This document shows, piece after piece, positions 1 through 9,388 of a DNA stretch of 64,000 nucleotides. Below the pieces are notes generated by a model. That model was given only the letters and a program-made list of their open reading frames with translations, searched no databases and was not told where the DNA came from. Position numbers and translations under genes: made by a program. Numbering within the stretch: position 1 is the stretch's first letter; every line of letters begins with the position of its first letter. The DNA is from an uncultured Christensenellaceae bacterium (GTDB lineage Bacteria; Bacillota; Clostridia; Christensenellales; Borkfalkiaceae): NCBI GenBank assembly GCA_910588465.1, contig CAJUOP010000002.1:1-64000 (forward strand), in the 5' to 3' direction.

Positions 1-1
1 C

Positions 2-1213
2 CCACGACAAATAACGGAATACCGAAATCTTGTGTCCTTTTCGGGTTTCCACCACCGCAAAAAACTATACATGAAAATAGTCGCTATTCACGGCGTTCAT
101 GCGAGCAAATGCTATGTCAAAGATTTGGAATATAACTACTTCGGCGGTATGGGCTATCGTGTGGGCTGGTTTGACGAAGGCATACAAAAATACGATAAAT
201 GGTATGAGCGCGGTTGGTGCTGGGCAGATGATAAATATTACGATCCTTACTCCCCTATCGTTAATTACGAAGTTATGGACAAACTACCCGAATATAAATT
301 TAGCGCCTATAAGCAATACGGCGGTATAGACTTATTCAAATACTTGCGGGTTTACGAGAAATATCCCCAAGCGGAAATGTTCGTCAAATTCGGTTTGTCA
401 ACATATGCGTTAAGCAAGCAGTTATTGGAAAAATCGGCAAAGGACAAGCGGTTCCGTAAGTGGCTTATTAAAAACAGCGGTGAACTAAATGGTCGGTACT
501 TCTACGTCAGCACGGTTCTATCATCTTATAAAACGGGCAAACCGTTGGGACATATACAGCAGCTTAAAAGGCAAAAGAAAAGTTTTTGCAACAAGAACAG
601 CAGTTATCCCGTATTACGACGCTTCTTCAAAGGTCGGACAGATAAGTTCTTGGAATACATCAACAAGCAAGATACAAACATAGCAACCTACAACGATTAC
701 TTCAAGGCTTGCAATTATCTCGGCTTGGATATGAGTGAAGATAAAAATGTATTCCCCCAAAACTTCAAACATTGGCACGATATGCGCATAGACCAATACC
801 ACACGGCAAAGGCAATGAAATACGCCGAAGAACGCAAAGAACTATATGCGAAATTTGCGAGCGTTGCCGAAAAGTATTTGCCGTTACAACAGAACAACAA
901 AGCATTTATCGTAGTCATAGCAAGAAGTCCAAGCGAACTTATAATCGAAGGTGACACACTACACCACTGCGTAGGCCGCATGAACTACGACCAAAAGTTC
1001 GCACGCGAAGAAAGTCTGATCTTCTTTGTACGAAACGTAAGCGAGCCTGCTACACCGTTTGTTACGTTGGAATACTCGATTAAAAACAAGAAGATATTGC
1101 AATGTTACGGCGAACACGACCATACGCCAGACAGCACCGTTATGGATTTCGTCAATAAGAAATGGTTGCCTTTCGCAAACAGACAATTAAAGAAAATACA
1201 AATAGCGGCATAA
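2..1213 (+). CDS. PcfJ-like protein, 5' truncated by the window edge
   Basis: The frame is open from the first bases of the window, so the true start lies upstream; a GTG at 32 and an ATG at 71 are internal candidates. The C-terminal third (about residues 280-390) has the features of the PcfJ-like family: a stretch ending in DTLHHCVG, a conserved RxxxxIFFVR-like segment, and a C-terminal region with the phrase QCYGEHD. PcfJ was named from the Enterococcus conjugative plasmid pCF10 and the family is common on integrative and conjugative elements; its biochemical role is not established. It is followed after 17 bp by a small gene and then a terminator, so the two probably form the end of an operon entering from the left. 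The mobile-element context is inference. Confidence 0.75.
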   Translation, partial: PRQITEYRNLVSFSGFHHRKKLYMKIVAIHGVHASKCYVKDLEYNYFGGMGYRVGWFDEGIQKYDKWYERGWCWADDKYYDPYSPIVNYEVMDKLPEYKFSAYKQYGGIDLFKYLRVYEKYPQAEMFVKFGLSTYALSKQLLEKSAKDKRFRKWLIKNSGELNGRYFYVSTVLSSYKTGKPLGHIQQLKRQKKSFCNKNSSYPVLRRFFKGRTDKFLEYINKQDTNIATYNDYFKACNYLGLDMSEDKNVFPQNFKHWHDMRIDQYHTAKAMKYAEERKELYAKFASVAEKYLPLQQNNKAFIVVIARSPSELIIEGDTLHHCVGRMNYDQKFAREESLIFFVRNVSEPATPFVTLEYSIKNKKILQCYGEHDHTPDSTVMDFVNKKWLPFANRQLKKIQIAA

Positions 1214-1230
1214 CCGCAAAGGAGTAAATT

Positions 1231-1554
1231 ATGAATAACTATTACAGAATTACAGGTTACTGTGAGCAAGAAAATTTTTGCTTTATTATGGACTGCTACG
1301 GTATGTTCGAGAAGTTATGGCAATTCAGCTCTATGCTCATACAAAAAGGCTTGAAAGTATTGGAAGTCGGTAACGACACAAAGTTTATGGACGGCAATAT
1401 AGACCGCATAGACGAAAACAGCGAAAAAGTGTTTTTGCGAGCAAATGCAATCGGAAAACCCGAATATATAACGCAAACGGTAAACGGCATTATCTATAAA
1501 GCCGTAAAAGTCGCAGACAAAATCTATATCGCCGACCGAACACAAGCCGTTTAA
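1231..1554 (+). CDS. hypothetical protein (107 aa)
   Basis: A 107-residue soluble protein with no signal peptide or membrane segment and no family I recognise. A GGAG ribosome site sits 7 bp before the ATG, and the gene starts 17 bp after the PcfJ-like gene, so the two are probably co-transcribed. Codon use and base composition match its neighbour. A strong intrinsic terminator follows 15 bp after the stop. Confidence 0.7.
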   Translation: MNNYYRITGYCEQENFCFIMDCYGMFEKLWQFSSMLIQKGLKVLEVGNDTKFMDGNIDRIDENSEKVFLRANAIGKPEYITQTVNGIIYKAVKVADKIYIADRTQAV

Positions 1555-1569
1555 CCGAATACATAGTTA

Positions 1570-1604
1570 AAGCCGAGAATCCTTACGGAATCTCGGCTTT
1601 TTTT
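1570..1604 (+). terminator. Rho-independent terminator after the PcfJ operon
   Basis: The stem AGCCGAGA/TCTCGGCT (1571-1578 with 1591-1598) closes a 12-nt loop and is followed by a run of T to 1604. It ends the plus-strand operon just before the convergent minus-strand surface-protein cluster. Confidence 0.85.
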
Positions 1605-1612
1605 ATATTACT

Positions 1613-2920
1613 TTAACCAATAGCTTTCTTCTTGCGTTTTAATAAAAACTAAACGAGCGTTCCTATGCCCCCGAAACCAACAGCAGTCGCTCCCACGGAT
1701 ATGCCTACAATAGCACCACTTGAAAGCCCTTCCTTTTGCATGGTTTCATATACAGCAGTTATAACTACATCGTCATTAACAGAGAAAGTATATTCTCTAT
1801 CCGACGAAATAATTGTTTTGTCTCCGTCGATTGACCACCCTTTGAACGGTGCATTATTTACCGCAACATTAGCCCTAATTGTGACAGAGCTGCCGTTAGA
1901 AATAACCGCCGACGATGCATTATTTACCGTTCCGCCCTCAACTTTTACAGTATATAATTTATCATATTGAGCAGTGTATGTTTTATTACCTGTTGCCGTA
2001 TATTCAACATTAGGAGACCAACCCTTGAAAGCATAGCCATCACGATTCGGAGCTTCCGGTATAACTATCGCATCGCCATAATGCAATGTATAGAGAGCAA
2101 TTTCATTATTGTTTGCTACAAAACAAATAGTATAGTCAATGTACACTGAATCAAATTGTGCCCTATATTCAACATTTGCAATACAGTCAACAACTTTCTT
2201 ATCCCACCCCTTGAAAGTATATGTATAAGTCTTATCTGCATTTTTAACTGGAGTTGCCGGCTCAGACACTTTATTTCCGTAATGGTAGATTTCTTCAGAC
2301 AGCACACCGCCTTCAGCATCTTTGAATGTAACGGTATAATCAATATATATCACCCGTCAAAACTGTATCCTTCCCTCTTTGGTTCTGGAGGAATAAACTC
2401 TACTGTACTGATATCATAGCTATCCACCTAATAACTATCCGTCGTCTGCTGCTCCATCATAATTTAAATCATAAATCACATTCGCTAATCTGTAAAAAGT
2501 TGATGCAACTTGTATATAGTTTTGATGTCCTTCTTTAAAAAATATTTCTGCGGCTTTATAAGATAATATTCTAACTTCAAATGGAAAATGAGCACCAATA
2601 TCAAAAAGATTTTTCCATTGAACAAATCGAGAAATAAGCAGACCGTAACCAGAAAGATTTACTTTCCATGTATCTTTATCAGTGCAAAACGGCGCAAATA
2701 TTTTTTTAAGTGCTCGCTCCTAAGTGCTCCAACAGGAAGTGAACCATACATTCCTGAATTTTTTCCATATCCAAAATCATCAATCGGAACGCCACCGATT
2801 TCATTGGGTAGCATCAAATACTCTTGCTCGCTCCAAGTTCGGTAAACCCTATCAAATAACCTTCCTTGTTTCCGACGCCATCACAATTGCCAGAATTACG
2901 TTCAACTATTTTTTCACTTT
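1613..2920 (-). pseudogene. decayed BspA-LRR / InlB-repeat surface protein gene
   Basis: Translating all three minus frames gives one interrupted protein. A start-like GTG-AAA-AAA and hydrophobic leader lie near 2915, then a segment with LPNEIGGVPIDDFGYG, a frame change in a seven-A run at 2701-2707, a stretch ending NYDGAADDG, the typical bridge STVEFIPPEP, InlB-type repeats (FKGW, from about 2353 down) and a C-terminal hydrophobic anchor followed by a basic tail. At least three stops stand where the family has tryptophan: FDG-TGA-Y, a TAG before VDSYD, and TAG at 1649-1651 before the tail FLLKRKKK. Each is one G-to-A change from TGG. The longest intact piece is 1649-2353 (234 codons), which a gene caller would report as a protein. 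It is a relative of the intact surface genes at 3170-8644. Confidence 0.75.
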
Positions 2921-3025
2921 TCACTCCTTATTGTTTCATACGCAGTAATTAAAATTATTCCCTTTGCATATAAGGCGTTCAATTGCTACCAAATTTACGC
3001 AAGTTTTACAAAATTTGCAATAAAT

Positions 3026-3062
3026 AAGTAGCACCATGCAAACGTATGGTGCTACTTTTATT
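3026..3062. terminator. bidirectional hairpin terminator
   Basis: A perfect 12-bp inverted repeat (3026-3037 with 3046-3057, AAGTAGCACCAT) with an 8-nt loop lies between two minus-strand surface genes. It is followed by TTATT on the plus strand and by an AT-rich stretch on the minus strand. It most likely ends transcription coming from the lipoprotein gene. Confidence 0.65.
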
Positions 3063-3063
3063 A

Positions 3064-3175
3064 GTCAATTGTGTTTTTAAGTTGATACCAAGCTGTTCTG
3101 CATATCTTTCAACAAGCTGCGCAAGTCGCGCTTCCGTTACGAGCCCTTTATCAATCGCAACCTTAAAGTTTAAAA
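3064..3175 (-). pseudogene. orphan C-terminal tail of a Hint-type surface protein
   Basis: Directly after the lipoprotein stop, in another frame, the minus strand encodes KVAIDKGLVTEARLAQLVER. This is plainly related to the last residues of the intact 1269-aa Hint protein, which end KVAIGKGLIDISTLKSLANR. There is no start codon or ribosome site. It is best read as the remnant left when the lipoprotein gene replaced, or recombined into, a copy of the Hint protein gene. The relation is seen directly; the recombination history is inference. Confidence 0.65.
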
Positions 3176-4729
3176 TTTTTCAAATATTGCATAAACACAA
3201 AGATAAGAAGTTATGTTTTCGTCGGTTCGTATAGCAGTTAGAACTCCGTCTGACCACGCAACAAACCTATATCCCTCATTGGCAACTGCTTCGACAGTAA
3301 CACTTGATCCATATGATACTTTGCCTAAGAGATTCCAGCCAGGTATAATTTCACCATCAATTAATTTTATATTCCCCATTCCATAATATTTCTGGGCGAT
3401 GTATAAATAATTTACAGTAATTTCACCTTTCCAATAGGCAAAAGGAATCCCAGTTATATTACCATTCAACTCTGCTTGATTCAGCAAATATAACTTTGTC
3501 CCTTTTAAAGAATCACCCTTATCATAATGATGATCTTGAGAATAATATACCCCAAATTCATGATAATCATCTAATTCGATGGCTTGCTCTATGGTATGAG
3601 TGAATTCATGAAGATATCCATCTTTAATTGATCCCCAGTTCAAAGCATCCAAGTTAAATGATTTTGATAAATCCACCCCAATATAAGTAGCATCGAGCGA
3701 CAAATTTCCATATTTCATACCAGCGCGTTCAGAAATTTTATTGATGCGGTCGGCATACCCAGTTTTTTCAGAAACAGCAATCGTATATGAAGTAGTTAAA
3801 ACACTCCTATAGTTTTTTAGTATAGGAGCGACTTCTAATACACAAGGAGCCACAACATTATCTTGAGGGTATGCCATATAAGGTGGCGAAAGCAAAGTAT
3901 AAAGCTGATAACTGCGAGCATCTATTGCAGAACTTGTAAAAAAACTATCGAATTCAAAATAAACTTTTCCCTCAAACCATTCATTCAATGTGTTTGAAAC
4001 TTCATACGTAATCTGTTCACAAATTTTTATTTCCGGTATTGAAATTTCATGATTGATTGAATAGATTTCTTTTGTGGTCGTATTTTGAAACCGTGCGTCA
4101 ATATTGCCGATAAAAAGCATCAATGCAGGATATACAATTCCCACGCGAGCTTCCCATCTGGCGTAAAGTGTATCCGCATCGGAATAAAATATACTTTTAC
4201 CAAGATAATATACACCGTCTTTATCGGTAACTCTTCTTGTAAATTCTTTGTCTAAATACCAACCCTGAAACTCATAGTTTGCCTTGATGGGTATAGTAAA
4301 AGATAAATCAGTAAGATTATCATAATCCAAAGTTAATGTCGTCGCGGTATTGTTTGAAGTTGCACCATTATAATCATATTTCAAAATTTTTGTTTTTCTT
4401 ATAAAAGTTGCACAAACTTCAATGTCTTGCTCGAAGTGCTTATCGTGCCTTGTTGGGAGATACACGCCGTCAGACCAACCAGCAAAAATATAGCCTTCGT
4501 TCGGTACGGCAGTCACTTCCGACGCATCTTTCCAGAATCTAATGCGCTGTTTCGTTTCACCGATTAAACTGCCGTTGCTATCGGCAGAATAAACTGCGGT
4601 ATAAGACGAAAACCAACCGTCCGACCTGGGCTTTTCCTTTTTACAAGCACCAAGCAGCAAAAGGCTGACCAGTATCAATATAGTAAATAGAAATAACCAT
4701 GTTAATTTTTTTAAATTTTGTTTTCTCAT
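3170..4729 (-). CDS. surface lipoprotein with InlB-like repeats and HEFTH motif
   Basis: The 519-aa product starts with a signal peptide and lipobox (LLLLGAC, Cys29), so it should be lipidated and held outside the membrane. InlB/Listeria-Bacteroides-type segments lie at about residues 40-110 and 115-195 (GWSDGVY, GWYLD, LYARW) and another at the extreme C-terminus (WSDGV). The middle domain, about 200-470, carries HEFTH at 374-378, matching the HExxH zinc site of metallopeptidases, with several acidic residues downstream but no third ligand I can assign. It could be a secreted peptidase, or a binding protein with a chance motif. It lies 105 bp downstream of the larger Hint-type protein, separated by a hairpin. 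The stop runs into a decayed tail of a paralogue. Confidence 0.7.
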   Translation of the reverse strand: MRKQNLKKLTWLFLFTILILVSLLLLGACKKEKPRSDGWFSSYTAVYSADSNGSLIGETKQRIRFWKDASEVTAVPNEGYIFAGWSDGVYLPTRHDKHFEQDIEVCATFIRKTKILKYDYNGATSNNTATTLTLDYDNLTDLSFTIPIKANYEFQGWYLDKEFTRRVTDKDGVYYLGKSIFYSDADTLYARWEARVGIVYPALMLFIGNIDARFQNTTTKEIYSINHEISIPEIKICEQITYEVSNTLNEWFEGKVYFEFDSFFTSSAIDARSYQLYTLLSPPYMAYPQDNVVAPCVLEVAPILKNYRSVLTTSYTIAVSEKTGYADRINKISERAGMKYGNLSLDATYIGVDLSKSFNLDALNWGSIKDGYLHEFTHTIEQAIELDDYHEFGVYYSQDHHYDKGDSLKGTKLYLLNQAELNGNITGIPFAYWKGEITVNYLYIAQKYYGMGNIKLIDGEIIPGWNLLGKVSYGSSVTVEAVANEGYRFVAWSDGVLTAIRTDENITSYLCVYAIFEKF

Positions 4730-4795
4730 ATATTTAATTTAACATTCAATATGGTTGTCTGTTGATGAATTAAAACCAATAACTCAATTTAAGAA

Positions 4796-4823
4796 CGGAG
4801 AGATACCCATAGCTATCTCTCCG
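4796..4823 (-). terminator. hairpin between the two surface-protein genes
   Basis: A 10-bp perfect stem (CGGAGAGATA at 4796-4805 with TATCTCTCCG at 4814-4823) and an 8-nt loop lie 11 bp after the 1269-aa gene on the minus strand. The following tract is weak (TTCTTA), so it may be a partial terminator or a 3'-end stabiliser. Confidence 0.55.
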
Positions 4824-4834
4824 CCTTCGTTTAT

Positions 4835-7800
4835 TTAAACTTCTACAAAAAATTTACTATATCGGTTTGCAAGACTTTTCAACGTAGAAATATCTATTAA
4901 TCCCTTACCTATTGCTACTTTTAAATAGTGACCGTTAAACGCATCAAATACCGCTTCCGAAACTGGAACTAATTCAGAAAATTCTTCATAGGTAAACAAT
5001 CCGTACTCCTCAATATCTGCCTGCATAGACGCTACGTTATATCTCATTGATTCCGCATCAACTTCAAAAATGTTAAATAGTCCGCCAATACCACCGGGCA
5101 TCGATAACATACCATTTACATAGTAGCATAAATGGCTGTAAGTTACCGGACTCCACGCCGTGGTGCATTTTTCAAAAATATCAACGGAAATAAGTTGAAC
5201 TTTTTCCCATTTAAAATTGCCTGACGAGTCGGTAACCTGTTTATTAAACCAATGACCTATATATTGGGAAGCATTTTGATCAAGATAAACGTATGTATTA
5301 AGATTAAAATCCCAAAAGGCGTGCTCGGTAATTATATTTACTACTGTATCGTCACTGAATGACAGTTTAATTACTTCATATACGCTTTGTGGATGCGAAT
5401 CTATAAATAGTATGGGAGCAGTATCAAATGATCCCGTCAAAAGGTTCCATACCAGCAGTTGCTCGTCACCTGTTAAATCCTGAACAGCCTTTTGACTACC
5501 ATCTGCTAATGTAATTAGCGTATCCTCATCCACACACGGTGTTTCATAATAAGCATAAACATTATATGCCATTATATCACCTTCAGGCAAAGACTTCAGA
5601 TAATCATATACAGTGTTTTGGCCTATATATACGGTTGATTCCGTTGACAGCACTTCATAATCTTGACCTAAATAGCCACTTGTATGTCTCCATTCTACAA
5701 AAACACAATTTGAATGTTCTGGAGCAGTCAACGAAAAGACTGAATGTAAGGGAATATTAGACATGTTTTTTATTGTTTTTAATGCTTCTATTCCTCCACC
5801 CTGTTCCCAATAGTTTAAATTATAAGTTAAAACTGCTGTATAATGCCCATACAAAGTACAATCTTGTCCTATATCCCATGGTTTTATGGGGTAACCTTCG
5901 GCATCAAAATACCTATTCTCGTCTATAATATCACCTGCTCTATAATATCCTATAAATTCATACCCAAACTTTACCGGCGGTTCAACAGGGTCTGCCCACT
6001 CCCCCATTTTTACCTTTAAAGTATCCGTCGCTCCTGATCCGTTAAGCTTAAGAAAAGTAATAGTATACTCGTTAGCTTCCCACGATGCTTTTAACTCTGT
6101 TACATGGATATCGCGCCATTCAGAAATCATACCGTTCATGTTTTTGTCATAATAGAGAACTTGGTTTCCGTTTATTGTGGCATAATAGCCAGCAAATGTA
6201 TAGCCATATTTCTCTGGAGCTGTAGCATATGGAAGTGAATCTCTATAATGCAACTGGATTGTTGAAGTCTCATAATAACCACCGTTCTTATTAAACGTTA
6301 TTGAATATAAAATCGCCTCCCATTGCGCATATAAAATCGATTGGCATCCATCCGTAATATCGCCCCTAATAATATTTTTTACCTGTTCCCCCGCTGCATA
6401 GGAGGTACCAGATCCCGTAGCGTCAGTATTCCAACCGATAAATTCCCAACCTGTTATAGCAAAACCATTTTGATTCAATACTCCTTCATAGTCATATTCA
6501 AACGTTGAACTTGCAGTAGAGCCACCTTTTACGTCCGCTCTTTCGGGTGCATTCATCAAATATTGTACTGTATACTCATGTGGCTTCCATTGTGCATACA
6601 GACTAATTTCCGAATTTTCGCTTTGCGGAATATTAATAATAGATTCCCCATCCTTATAGGATTTACCCGATCCATTTGATTTTGTATTCCAGCCGACGAA
6701 ACTCCAACCGCATAAAGAATATTTATTTGCAGATAATGCGTATTCTTTGTCATACTCAAAAACAGTATCTTCTACTGTTCCCGTCAAAATGCCACTTGCA
6801 TTATAGGGTTTATTGGAATTATAAATAACTGTGTATTGTTTAGGCTGCCATTGTGCATATAATGTTATGTTACCATCCAATACATCCGTCAGATTTGTTA
6901 CTAATTCTTTATCTTCATAATCAACACTATCAGCAGCAACCCCCCAACCAACGAAATTCCAACCATATAATGAATAACCATTCTGACTTAATGCAGATTC
7001 AACATCATATGTATGATGGGAATCTACGGTCTCCCCTTGGATTTCTTTTAACGCTGTCTTGGGTTTATTAGATTCATAATGAATTGTATACTCATTTTTT
7101 TCAAATTTAGCGTAAAGCGTCAAATCACCGGACATTCCCTGACCAATTATTGTAATGGGGCTACCGATAAACTCCGCATTATCATACCAGCCGTCAAACG
7201 TATGACCTTTTTTTATTGCATCGTTAAGAATATTAGAATCTATCGATTTATATTCCGTTGGGTTGCCAAAGTGAGTTCCACCATTCAGCACATACTGAAT
7301 ACTGAATTTCCCCTGAAAATTTATTACCCCTTTACATCCATTTTTCCAAAGAGGATTCCATCCGTTAGGCAAATCCGCCTCTCTATCATAAAAAACTTTA
7401 ACTGATTGAGTCGGCAACCAACCATATAATATATTTTGCTCAACCTCCACAACAGATTGTGGGATCTCTAAATTTGTAAGGAGTGTTGTCCCACTGAATG
7501 CATTTCTACCTATATATTTTATCGTATTAGGCAATACGACCCCTTTCATAGAAGAAGATGTAATTCCTATATTATCCACTTCCGTCCCATTCATGTCGGC
7601 AGGTGTAATAAACTGTATATATTCCAAGTTCTTACAATTTTGGAACATGTAAGGACCGATATAAGTCAATGTATCTGGTAATATAATTGCCGATACCGAA
7701 GAATTATCAAACAGGTTCCCCGAAATTGTATCTTTTCTTTCATTTTCAACAAGATTCATTTCACGATTTATAATTACTCGAGAGGCTTGTAAATCGTAAA

Positions 7801-8644
7801 ACACATTAGACTCTAAATAAATAGGATCAGTTGAATAGCCAATGATTATTTCGTCCACCTCACACTCATAGAACGCATCCTCAATAATGCCTACGACGGG
7901 TTCATTCTCATAAAATGAAGGAATATATATGTAGACTTTCTCCTCTCGCCTTTCAGTAAAAGGTTGATAAGAATCAACAACATATCCCTCTGTATTGGAC
8001 CGAGTTAACGGATTAGTTGCCATTACCTTTTTATATTCAACATCAGGAGAAAAATCACTATTATATTCCACGGTCTGATTAGTATTATTACCATTCCATG
8101 TTGCTGACCACCCAAGTTCTTCGATCCTTTCTTCCGAAGCCCTGACATAAACCTGCGTAGAGGTACCTCTTAAAATTGTAGACGAAACATATTGTACGCT
8201 TTCAGGAATAATTAGATATCCCAAACTCGTACATTGATTAAACGCATTTCTACCAATTTCTTCAACCTCAGGCATAGTAATTGACGTTAATTGCGTACAC
8301 TTTGCAAATGCGGAATTTCCTATAATTTTTACTGTCCGCGGCAATCTAATTTTTTTCAAATTCTCCGCAGACGCAAACCCGCTAGATTCAATCTCTGTAA
8401 CACTATATTCTACCCCATCAATAGTCGCTACAGGCGGAATCACTGCACATTCAACTGTTTTATCAGACAAGCTAACACTACATTCTGTTTCACTGATCTG
8501 AATAAATGTGAATATTGATTCGTCGCTTACTGCATATACTTTTTTATTAGTTCTTAGCACACTTGCAAATCCAAAACTGATAAGCATAATTAAAGCGCAA
8601 ATGACAATTAAATAAATTTTATTTCTTTTAATAAGCCCTTTCAT
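4835..8644 (-). CDS. secreted LRR / InlB-repeat protein with C-terminal Hint domain
   Basis: The 1269-aa product has a signal peptide (basic start, hydrophobic core to about residue 30). BspA-type leucine-rich repeats follow at about 60-430 (IxLPxTVxxIGxxAFxxC). Five or more InlB-type beta repeats lie at about 440-1030 (FxGWYD, LYAQW). From Cys1037 there is a Hedgehog/intein (Hint) domain: C-VDEDTLITLADGSQKAVQDL matches block A with the nucleophilic Cys, and TEHAF at 1106 onwards matches the block-B Thr-x-x-His. About 85 residues follow, ending in a KVAIGKGL helical tail. Hint domains cleave or splice the polypeptide at the cysteine, so the LRR/InlB part may be released or attached. No HN-Cys C-terminal splice junction is evident, which favours N-terminal cleavage. 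The start sits after AGAGGGATTT. Confidence 0.8.
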   Translation of the reverse strand: MKGLIKRNKIYLIVICALIMLISFGFASVLRTNKKVYAVSDESIFTFIQISETECSVSLSDKTVECAVIPPVATIDGVEYSVTEIESSGFASAENLKKIRLPRTVKIIGNSAFAKCTQLTSITMPEVEEIGRNAFNQCTSLGYLIIPESVQYVSSTILRGTSTQVYVRASEERIEELGWSATWNGNNTNQTVEYNSDFSPDVEYKKVMATNPLTRSNTEGYVVDSYQPFTERREEKVYIYIPSFYENEPVVGIIEDAFYECEVDEIIIGYSTDPIYLESNVFYDLQASRVIINREMNLVENERKDTISGNLFDNSSVSAIILPDTLTYIGPYMFQNCKNLEYIQFITPADMNGTEVDNIGITSSSMKGVVLPNTIKYIGRNAFSGTTLLTNLEIPQSVVEVEQNILYGWLPTQSVKVFYDREADLPNGWNPLWKNGCKGVINFQGKFSIQYVLNGGTHFGNPTEYKSIDSNILNDAIKKGHTFDGWYDNAEFIGSPITIIGQGMSGDLTLYAKFEKNEYTIHYESNKPKTALKEIQGETVDSHHTYDVESALSQNGYSLYGWNFVGWGVAADSVDYEDKELVTNLTDVLDGNITLYAQWQPKQYTVIYNSNKPYNASGILTGTVEDTVFEYDKEYALSANKYSLCGWSFVGWNTKSNGSGKSYKDGESIINIPQSENSEISLYAQWKPHEYTVQYLMNAPERADVKGGSTASSTFEYDYEGVLNQNGFAITGWEFIGWNTDATGSGTSYAAGEQVKNIIRGDITDGCQSILYAQWEAILYSITFNKNGGYYETSTIQLHYRDSLPYATAPEKYGYTFAGYYATINGNQVLYYDKNMNGMISEWRDIHVTELKASWEANEYTITFLKLNGSGATDTLKVKMGEWADPVEPPVKFGYEFIGYYRAGDIIDENRYFDAEGYPIKPWDIGQDCTLYGHYTAVLTYNLNYWEQGGGIEALKTIKNMSNIPLHSVFSLTAPEHSNCVFVEWRHTSGYLGQDYEVLSTESTVYIGQNTVYDYLKSLPEGDIMAYNVYAYYETPCVDEDTLITLADGSQKAVQDLTGDEQLLVWNLLTGSFDTAPILFIDSHPQSVYEVIKLSFSDDTVVNIITEHAFWDFNLNTYVYLDQNASQYIGHWFNKQVTDSSGNFKWEKVQLISVDIFEKCTTAWSPVTYSHLCYYVNGMLSMPGGIGGLFNIFEVDAESMRYNVASMQADIEEYGLFTYEEFSELVPVSEAVFDAFNGHYLKVAIGKGLIDISTLKSLANRYSKFFVEV

Positions 8645-8745
8645 AAATCCCTCTATTTGTTTACTTACGCACGGAATTTCCGCGCTCCGCTATTTTGACT
8701 ATGAACTTTTCGTCTATGCGCGTTTTCTTTGAATAATAAAAAATG

Positions 8746-8778
8746 CCCGTCAGAGCCGTTTATTTGGCTTCTGACGGG
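8746..8778. terminator. bidirectional terminator at the left prophage end
   Basis: The stem CCCGTCAG/CTGACGGG (8746-8753 with 8771-8778) is extended by AGCC/GGCT with one bulge. On the minus strand it is followed by a run of T after CTGACGGGC, so it ends the hicAB transcript. A shorter T run follows on the plus strand. Between it and the surface-protein start at 8644 there is no recognisable gene, only a short open frame without a start. Confidence 0.8.
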
Positions 8779-8855
8779 TTTTCCGTTTATTCGGTTACTT
8801 GTTCGACCGCGTCTCTAAAATGCGACACGCCCCGTATTCCGTTCGTCTCGGCGCA

Positions 8856-9347
8856 TCACAGTGCGCCAGTTCCGTCCGCATAAAACACGCGCCAATCAAA
8901 ATCGAGGAGGATGCCGATGCGCTTTGCCATATCAACCGAAGGGACGCGCTCCCCTTTTGCGATGCGGGAGATGTAGGCGCGGTCGACTCCGAGGATTTGC
9001 GCCATTTGATATTTGGTGTAGCCTTTCTTTTCCAGTCCGTTCTCGATGGCTCGCGGCACCTCGGAATTCTTAAAGTAGACGATGTCGTCGCCGCTGTCGG
9101 CTTCTACCAACATTGCCCGGTCGTCCCCCTCGGTTACTACTTTTTCGAGGGGCGTAGGTTCGGCGGGTTCGCAATCGTCAAGCCATAAGGCGAGAGCTTC
9201 TTTCGCCATTTTGAATGCTTGCTCCAAGGTCTCGCCGCAGGTGGCACATCCTAAGTCCGGAAACTCCACCGAGTATTGTCCATCGTCTTCTTTGTGAAAT
9301 ATAGCGGGGTAGATTCTGCATCCTACTGCTGCTGTTTTGTTTTCCAT
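8856..9347 (-). CDS. hicB: HicB antitoxin with C-terminal HTH
   Basis: The product has a HicB-type partial RNase H fold at about residues 1-60 (YSVEFPDL, then GETLEQAFKMAKEAL) and a C-terminal XRE/Cro helix-turn-helix (MAQILGVDRAYISRIAKGE). HicB binds and silences the HicA RNase, and the HTH lets the pair repress its own promoter. The start was moved to the ATG at 9347 because AAGGAG lies 7 bp upstream; a longer frame to 9365 lacks a site. It follows hicA in the same transcript and ends before a strong terminator. As the last genes at the prophage end, the pair probably act as an addiction module or superinfection block. Confidence 0.9.
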   Translation of the reverse strand: MENKTAAVGCRIYPAIFHKEDDGQYSVEFPDLGCATCGETLEQAFKMAKEALALWLDDCEPAEPTPLEKVVTEGDDRAMLVEADSGDDIVYFKNSEVPRAIENGLEKKGYTKYQMAQILGVDRAYISRIAKGERVPSVDMAKRIGILLDFDWRVFYADGTGAL

Positions 9348-9388
9348 GATAATTCTCCTTTTCATTTTTATTTTATGCAGGTCGGGGC

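Noticed and set aside
1649..2353. TGA/TAG read as tryptophan (recoded genome)
   Set aside because: Many intact genes here end in TGA or TAG and use TGG for Trp; the interrupted gene also has frameshifts, so it is a pseudogene.
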